Origin: Vibrio sp. SCSIO 43135
Lineage (GTDB): Bacteria; Pseudomonadota; Gammaproteobacteria; Enterobacterales; Vibrionaceae
Length of the DNA: 64,000 nt
Assembly: GCF_023716665.1 (NCBI RefSeq)
Contig: NZ_CP071859.1
Location: 1,488,001 to 1,552,000 of the forward strand
Direction: 5' to 3'
A program made the translations under genes and the position numbers. Shown piece by piece: positions 44,084 through 53,000 of this stretch; position 1 is the first letter of the stretch, and the number at the start of each line of letters is the position of its first letter. The notes under the pieces are model-generated. The model did not search any database. It saw only the letters and a list, made by a program, of their open reading frames with translations, and was not told the DNA's origin.

Positions 44084-47000
44084 AGTCGAACTCAACTGGA
44101 GTGGTGCTGCGTCTTTAGGTGACGACACCAATCCGTTACCGAACTCAGTGCTCGTGGGTAGCAGTGGTACGGCAAGTTTTGTGGTTCAAACCACCGATGA
44201 CTTCTTAAACGAAGGCAGTGAAGAGCTTAGCGTTGCTTTAGGTGAAATAGCGGACAATAACAGCAGCTTCGAAGCGGTCGATGCGTTATCTGGTAGCGAT
44301 TCTGCATCAAGCCAAATTGTGGATGAAGCCGTTCAAGGTGAAGAAGACACCGTCTACGCACAAATTACCGTGGATGAGTCACGCATTGATGAGGGCGGTG
44401 AACTGACTTACACCGTGACACTTGTTGATGCCGACGGAAATCGACTGACTGACTTACCAAATGACACCTCTATCGACGTAGCGCTCGATTGGAAAGGCAA
44501 GGCCTCGCGTGGTGACGATACTGAAGCATTACCAGACAGCATCACCATCGACGCTACAGGTGAAGCGCAGTTTACTGTGCAGACTGTCGATGATTACCTC
44601 AACGAAGGTACCGAGAAGCTTAAAGTCGAAATTACCGATGTTGATGATGTGAATAACAGCTTTGAAGCGGTGGATGCACTGGATGGTGCAGACAAAGTCA
44701 AAGTGAAGATCGACGATGAAGATACGCAGGGCACAGAAGATACTGTCTACGCCCAAATCTCCGTGGATGAAGCCAGCATTGAAGAAGGCGGTGCACTGAC
44801 TTACACCGTCACTCTGGTTGATGCAGCGGGCAATGCGCTGACGGATTTACCAAACAACACGTCTGTGGAAGTTGAACTCAACTGGAGTGGTGCGGCGTCT
44901 TTAGGTAATGACACCAACCCGTTACCGACCTCAGTGCTCGTCGGCAGCAGTGGTACAGCAAGCTTCGTCGTTCAAACTACCGATGACTTCTTAAACGAAG
45001 GTAGTGAAGATCTTAGCGTCACGTTGGGTGAAGTAGCGGACAATAACAGCAGCTTCGAAGCGGTTGATGCGTTATCTGGTAGCGACTCTGCATCGAGCCA
45101 AATTATTGATGAAGCCGTTCAAGGTGAAGAAGACACCGTCTACGCACAAATTACCGTGGATGAGTCACGCATTGATGAAGGCGGTGAGTTGACTTACACG
45201 GTGACACTAGTCGATGCCGACGGAAATCCACTGACTGACTTACCAAGTGATACTTCTATTGACGTAGCGCTTGATTGGAAAGGCAAAGCGTCGCGTGGTG
45301 ACGATACTGAAGCATTACCAGACAGCATCACCATCAATTCTACAGGTGAAGCGCAGTTTACTGTGCAGACTGTCGATGATTACCTCAACGAAGGTACCGA
45401 GAAGCTTAAAGTTGAAATTACCGATGTTGATGATGTGAATAACAGCTTTGAAGCGGTGGATGCACTGGATGGTGCAGACAAAGTCAAAGTGAAGATCGAC
45501 GATGAAGATACGCAGGGCACAGAAGATACTGTTTACGCCCAAATCTCGGTGGATGAAGCCAGCATTGAAGAAGGCGGTGCACTGACGTACACCGTCACGT
45601 TGGTTGATGCAGCGGGTAATGCGCTGACGGATTTACCAAACAACGCGTCAGTGGAAGTCGAACTCAACTGGAGTGGTGCGGCTTCTTTAGGTGACGACAC
45701 CAATCCGTTACCGAGCTCAGTGCTCGTCGGCAGCAGCGGTACGGCAAGTTTCGTGGTTCAAACTACCGATGACTTCTTAAACGAAGGCAGTGAAGAGCTT
45801 AGCGTCACGCTGGGTGAAGTTGCGGACAATAACAGCAGCTTCGAAGCGGTTGATGCGTTATCTGGTAGCGATTCTGCATCAAGCCAAATTGTGGATGAAA
45901 CCGTTCAAGGTGAAGAAGACACCGTCTACGCACAAATTACCGTGGATGAGTCACGCGTTGATGAAGGCGGTGAGCTGACTTACACCGTGACACTAGTTGA
46001 TGCCGACGGAAACCCACTGACTGACTTACCAAGTGATACTTCTATCGACGTAGCGCTCGATTGGAAAGGTAAAGCCTCGCGTGGTGACGATACTGAAGCA
46101 TTACCAGACAGCATCACCATCAATTCTACAGGTGAAGCGCAGTTTACCGTGCAGACTGTGGATGACTACCTCAACGAAGGTACCGAGAAGCTTAAAGTTG
46201 AAATTACCGATGTTGATGATGTGAATAACAGCTTTGAAGCGGTGGATGCGCTGGAAGGTGCAGACAAAGTCAAAGTGAAGATCGACGATGAAGACGTGGC
46301 GGACGTAGTCACGGTATCGCTGTCTGGACCTTCGATAGTGCTAGAAGGTGAAACAACAGATCAATTTGAAGTGACGCTAGATCAGTTTGCTCCTGAAGGT
46401 AGTGTGGTTACGTTAGCATACACGTATACGAATGCAGATGATGAAGACATTACTGAAGTTCACACCGCTACGGTTGGGGCTGATGGTGTAACTGCCACGT
46501 TCACTATAGATACCATCAATAATGATGTGTACGAAGAAAATGAATCTTTTGAAGTGTCTGTTGTATCCGTTACAGCTCCTGAAACAGATGAGAATGTATT
46601 TGAGGCGATTGATGTTTCAAGTGCCAAACAATCGGTAGTGATTGATGACAGACATGATAACCCGCCCGAATCAGAAGACTTTACGGTTGGTGTTGCTGGC
46701 AATGGGCGCACGCAAGTTATCTTCGATAGTGCGGATGAAAGCCTAGATCATATTTCAGACAATGAAGATGATGCGACTGGAGCACAAGTCGGTGTAGTCA
46801 TCACTGAGCTACCTGAATCTGGTACGTTGTTTTACAAAGGCGTAGCTATTACAGCCGCTGATTTGTATAGCGAAGGTGATGATGATACTCAGTACACAGT
46901 GTTTGATCCGAACTTCATCGAATATCAAGCGGACTCCAACTCTGAGGGCTTCTCTTTAGGACTAAATAGCCAAGTGGAGGTCTCTCCACTTGGTGAGGAA

Positions 47001-50000
47001 GATCAAAACCCAAGTCAGACTGACTTCTATAACTGGGGTGAGAAAGTAGATAGCCATACTCGCGAGTTGGAGCTAGATAACGGTGACATTGTCACGATAT
47101 CAAGCCCTGATGGTAGACTTGTGCAATACCGTGGAGATGAAAATGAAGGTCATGTAGGGCATGGTATTGGGGTCCAAAACAATAAGGGAATAAATAGTGA
47201 TGAGACGCTGTCGATCGAGTTTTCAAGTCGTCCAGCTGATTCTGTCACTTTAGGCCTAGACGGTTTGGGTGCTTTTTTCTACGAAGGCACGAACAACGGA
47301 TTTGAGTCTAGTGTCCAAATTACGGTGTTCTTCGAAGGTGGTAGCGAGACATTTGAATACCAAAAAGAAAGTCCTGGTGATGCCAATCTGTTACACGAAA
47401 TTGTTATCCCTTCAGACGACTTCGAGTTGCCAGATGGTGCTGAAATCACTCGAGTAGATGTCTCAACCGTTGGTAAAGGCAACTGGGAACTACGTTATTT
47501 GGAAACTGATAATAACGACTCTTTCGACTACCGTGCTATTGATGCCGACGGTAACGTGAGCGAAGAATCGACCGTCACGATTGATGAGCAAAACCAAGCT
47601 CCAGTGGCAGTCGATGATCCTGTTGGTTTCCAAGTAAGCTTAGGTTCATTTAACAATGGCTCTTGGGATACTGATGGTGCATCTATTAGTGCTAGTTACC
47701 AGGATGAATCCAGAGATATCACGGAGCAAGGCGTTAAGCGCGGCGTGAGTGGTCATGAAAACGGTGGTGTTGCTGCTCAAATTCAGTACAACCGTGAAGA
47801 TGGTGAATCAGAAAAATTCGAGATACAACTAGATAAGCCCGCGACTAAGTTTTCGTTCGAAGTCTCCAACCTTTTCCTAAACGAAGGTGGTTCAGGTAAT
47901 GATGAACAAGGTATGTGGGTTGCGTATTTGGATGGTGTCCCTGTATCCAGCGGTTCATTTGTTGCTAATCAAGGAAGTAATAAAGGTAGTTACGATATCG
48001 ACTTAGACGGTACGGCTTTCGACAGTATCGTATTTGAAGCGATTGAATTTGATAATGTTCCTGCAAGAGGAAACGATTCATCAGATTATTTCCTAACAGG
48101 CTTCGAAGCATCTAATGAAGAAGGCGCTTACGCGGTTAATCAAGGTGGCGTACTTGCTATACCTGTTGATGAACTGCTAGCTAACGATACGGATGCAGAT
48201 GGAGATTCGTTGCGTATCACTTTCGTATATGGCGAACAAAACGGCGAAGCTTATATCGAAGACGGGATAGTGTATTTCGATTTGGACGATTCGTTTGTTG
48301 GTACCACAGAGTTTAGCTACCAAATTACCGATGATAAAGGTGGTTTCAGTGAAGCGTCAGTTGATGTGATTGTAAACCCTCTACCAACCTCTCCTGATGT
48401 AAGTGGAATTGAATTGCTGTCCAACAGTGTTCAAGAAGGTGAATCTCTGGCCTATAAAGTTTCTCTAGATGGCGGAGCATTAGTTGAAACTAGATATCCT
48501 TTGGAGCTTGGTTCTAGCCTGATTGATTCTGCTGGCGAACAGGATGTAGACCTTTCTCAAATCGTGTTCACCAATGGTGTGAAATACGACGAATCAACTA
48601 AAGAGGTAGTTGTTCCAGTTGGAGTATCGGACTTTACGGTATTAATCCCAACTGTGGAGGATGGTATTTACGAAAATACCGAGACGTTCACCATTGTAGT
48701 TGATGGGCATAGTAAGTCTGGCTCTATAGAGAATATAGATATTCCAACTATTGAAGTTCAAAACTCCTCAGATGTTAGTGAAGGTAGTAGTGCAGTCTTC
48801 GACGTGACTTTATCCAAAGACACAGAAGTACCTGTCACTATCAATGTTACGGTAGTTCATGGTTCCACTGATGCACAAGATTTGGGTAATACTGAGGTAC
48901 AGCACTTCCTTAATGGCAGTTGGACCAAGTTACCGATAGAGAATAATGGGGATGTCGTCATTCCTGCTGGCATTACAGAACTACGAGTTGTTGTAGAGAC
49001 AGTAGACGATAGCGGAGCGCCTATTTATGAAGGCGTCGAAGATTTCTCGATTGTGGCTACTGGTGTCGTTGGTGTTCAGGGACAAGATACAGGTACGGCT
49101 ATTGTTAAAGATGATGGTAGCATCGACCCTGATGGTAACGGGCCTGAACGCGCTGATGACGACAGACCGTTGGTTGAGGCGATTGAGGATATTAGAGTTG
49201 AAGAAGGCCAAGTTGCCGTGTTTGACGTTCAAATTTCGAACCCAAGTTTGTCGTCTACGATAGTTAATCTATCTTTGGCTGAGCATTCAGCGACTTCACC
49301 AGAAGACTTTAATTCCGCTACTGTTCAGGTCGTAATTGATGGCGTGGCGGAAACATTGCCTGTGGTTAACGGCCAGTTTGACGTTGAACTACCGCCACAG
49401 GTTACTTCCTTTGAGGTTCACGTAGTAACAAGCGATGACTCAGTTATGGATGATGGTGAACGCTTTACACTTTCAGCTTCTACTGCTCATCAAACGGCAA
49501 TGGTTACTGGTGTTGCAACCATTGTTGATAACGAGAAGCCGACCATCGATCTTGATGGAAGTGAGTATCAGTTTGAGTTTGTTAGCGAAAGCGCAGGTTA
49601 CGACAATGTGTTTGGCTACTATGTGTGGGATGAAGCGTCTCAAACCCAAGAGCTTCATGTGTTGCTAGAAAACTCGCACGACGTGTCAGAGCCGAATCTG
49701 GGCACAATCAACTCATTGGATAATGTAGGGTATTTCTTGATCCCTAATGGCGCATCGCTTATCAGTGGCTCAAGCAAACTGGAGGTTAACTCAGACGGTA
49801 AACTAGTTGTTGACTCGGTTGTTAAAAACGTCGAAGTGTTTACCAGCCATGATGAAGAAGGTCAGATTCGTATTTCAGCTGACGAACACGGCGACACCAT
49901 TATTGGCTTCGACGATCAAAGAGGTATTGCACAGGATGACAATGACTTCAATGATTTAGTGATCAAGCTAAGTAAAGTTGATACGAGTGATAGTTTTGAA

Positions 50001-53000
50001 ACTCACTATGAAGAAGGTGATGCCGGTGTCTCTATTGCAGCTGCGAATGCTGATATCTTTGATGATAAAGACTCAATTTCTTCGCTGACCATATCGCTTA
50101 CCAACAAACAGGAAGCAGATAGTCTTTCTTGGGATAATACACTCGGTTTTGATGTTCAAGTAACTGAAGACAGCGGTTCCATTACGTTAGTGATTACGCA
50201 TCAAACCGAAAGTGAAGTATCAGCATCAGGTTTTGAAGCTTTCCTTAACTCGGTGACGTTTAGTAACAACAGTGATAGTCCATCAGAGCAGCCTAGAGAA
50301 ATCGAGGTGAGTGTTGTTGATGGGAATGGGCTTCCATCTAACACCGCGACTTCAACTATCAATGTAAATGGTGTTGACGACATCATCGTGACAGAGTCCT
50401 CTGTTGGTGCAGAAGATAGCAAGATTGAGGTTTCTGTTGAGCTTCCTGATAGCTCGTCTGTGAGCCAGTTGCTCGTCGCTTCAATCCCTTCTGGAGCTAA
50501 ATTATTCCTTAACGGTGCAGAAGTCCCAGTTTCTCAAGGTGAAGCTACTATTTCGTTCAGCAACGGCGACAAATTAGAAGTTCAACCACCAGAAGATAGC
50601 GATGAAGATTTCGGACTTATCGTCCAAGGCCTTGATTCAGATGGTTCAGAAGTTGAGACTGCTCAGGTTGTAAATGTAGAAGTGACACCTGTTGCGGACA
50701 TGCCATCCCTATCAATTTCAGATCCTACGGTAATTTCGTCAAATGACTTTGAGCATATCGATTTGGGAAGACGCTCGTGGCGCGGCAATGTATCTGAAGA
50801 TGAGTTAACTGATGGTGCAGTTGGTGATTGGGGCACAGAAAATGCGAGTTCACGTGTAGAAGTAGGTAGAGAAGGTGTCTATTTAGGTAGAGATGCCGAC
50901 GACCGACAAAATAAGCTGTTTGAGATCGAAGGCGGCAGAAACGATACCACTTTATCAACTGAATTTACTGGGCAGGGTGGCTCTTTCTACACTATTTCAT
51001 TTGATATTGCTGCACGAAGAGTCGGCTCTTCTCCAGTCACGTTATTGCTCGTCGATTCCGAAGGGAATGAAACTACTGTCTACGATTATGAAAACCAAGT
51101 CCGAGAATGGTCGACAGAGACGGTTACCTTTGAAGTTCCTGAAGATGGTGATTACAAACTGGTATTCCAATCATCTCAGAGCGATACCTATGGCGCGTTG
51201 CTGGATAATATTGAACTTACTGAAGTTGATAATTACGGCTATGAAGATACGTTTATTAACTTAAGTGATCTTGTCATTGGGGCGTCTAAAGATACCGATG
51301 GTTCAGAAGAACTGTCGGTGATACTTGAAGGGTTACCAGAAGGTTCTATCGTCCGTACTGTTGGTGAAGAAGACATTGTCGTTGGCGCTGATGGTGCTGC
51401 GGATATCTCTGATTGGTCTGACTTCGTCAACTTACAAGTGCTAATCGAAGAGCCTGGGGATTATCCGGTTACCGTTACAGTGACTTCAACCGAAACGGAT
51501 ACGAATTACGATGTACCTAGTGCGGAAGTCAGCAATGTCATTAATGTTACTGTATTGCCAGTGGCTGTGGCTCCAGATGCGCTGAGCAAAGAGATTAGTG
51601 GAGATGAAGATACCGCTATTATCCTGAGCTTGGATGACTTTGGGGTTACTGATGTGGCAAGCCAAGTAACACTTCAGTCACCATTAGATAATGGTGTATT
51701 ACAACTCAAAGATGGTGACAGCTGGGTAGACATTACGGCAGAGCAAACAATTGACGCCACAGTGATTCGCTCGGGAGAGTTAAGGTTCGTACCAGAACTT
51801 AATGAATCTGGGACTAACGAATACAATTCTGACGGCTCTGGTGACCAGTTGAATGACTACGTCGTTATCGATTTTACCGTAAGTAAAGATGGTGTTTCAT
51901 CTGATGTGAAACAGCTTACTATTGATGTTACGCCGATAGCAGACGACCCCGTTGTTTCTATAGAGCTCGGACAATTAGAAACAAGCTATGTAGCACCTGA
52001 GTTCTCAACTGATCGCGATTCTATTATTGATGACTTCAACAATGGTGGAGTGCTGGATGTAGATGGTGACCTATACCGAGGTAAACACGAAGTAGGCGCA
52101 GGTGAATCTAGTGACTTGTATGTAGCTCAAGACACCTATCCAGGCGCTCCGGGAACGCCAGACGCTGCACATCAAGTAACATATACTGGGACGTATAACG
52201 GTTCGGATGTATTCGTTGGTGGTGGCTTAAACGACACTTTCCACGGTGCACAGACTTCTTTAGACCCAACAAACGCAATTGACACGGTGATTTACGAAGG
52301 TTCTATAGATAACTTTGAGATAACTTGGTTTGATAAAGCAGGCGGTGGTTATTGGCAGGTCGTTGATAAGACGCAAACTGAAACCAAGAGTGACAATGTC
52401 ACACCTATTAACCAAGGTGATCACCTGTACTTTATTGAACAGATTGTTTTTTCTGACGCTATCATTCAACTGGACAATGAGAACCACGAGTATTCAGTTG
52501 CTACTGAGCAGAGAGTTACTGTCACTATCGATGTTTCATTGTCCGATACGGATGACAGTGAACAGCTTGATGGCCAAAGTGTTGTAGTGTCAGGTATCCC
52601 TGAAGGCCTATCGCTGTTCGTCGGTGGTGTGCTGATTTCACCGACGAGCACTGCTAATGGGTTAAATAGTTATCTCATTCCAGTTGCGTTGGATGTGAGT
52701 AAGTCGGGCACAATAGACGATGCCTATATTTCGATTCCACCTGACTACGCTGGCAGCCTTGATTTGAACGTAACAGTGACTGCGGTTGCAAACGAAGTCG
52801 TTGATGGACAAATCGTTGATAGTGCTTCGAATAGTGCTTCAGATAGCGCTAGCTTACGCGGTTACTCTTCTACCACTGGTGAAGCCGGAGATGATGTAAT
52901 TGCCACTGCAGGTGATCACGATGTGATTATTGGCGATGTAAGTGGACTGCAGGTCATACCGGGCGAAGATTATAATATAGCGTTCGTGTTTGATACCTCT

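Larger units (their letters stand above)
40021..46307 (+). repeat. 16-unit coding tandem array, 393-bp Ig-like repeats of two types
   Basis: Units start at 40021, 40414, 40807, 41200, 41591, 41985, 42378, 42771, 43164, 43557, 43950, 44343, 44736, 45129, 45522 and 45915, each beginning EDTVYAQI. The order is A A A B A B A B A B A B A B A B (nine A, seven B). Type A has NNTSVEVELNWSGAASLGDDT; type B has SDTSIDVALDWKGKASRGDDT. AB pairs form a 786-bp higher-order unit. The spacing shortens by 2 then lengthens by 1 at the frame breaks. Confidence 0.93.

Noticed and set aside
42171..45542. Recurring 75-codon antisense open frames at 786-bp spacing
   Set aside because: They repeat only because the coding repeats do, have no ribosome-binding sites and give low-complexity products.
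40021..46307. Regular spacing that could suggest a CRISPR or satellite array
   Set aside because: The period is 393/786 bp, the sequence is an open reading frame and the units translate to Ig-like protein repeats.
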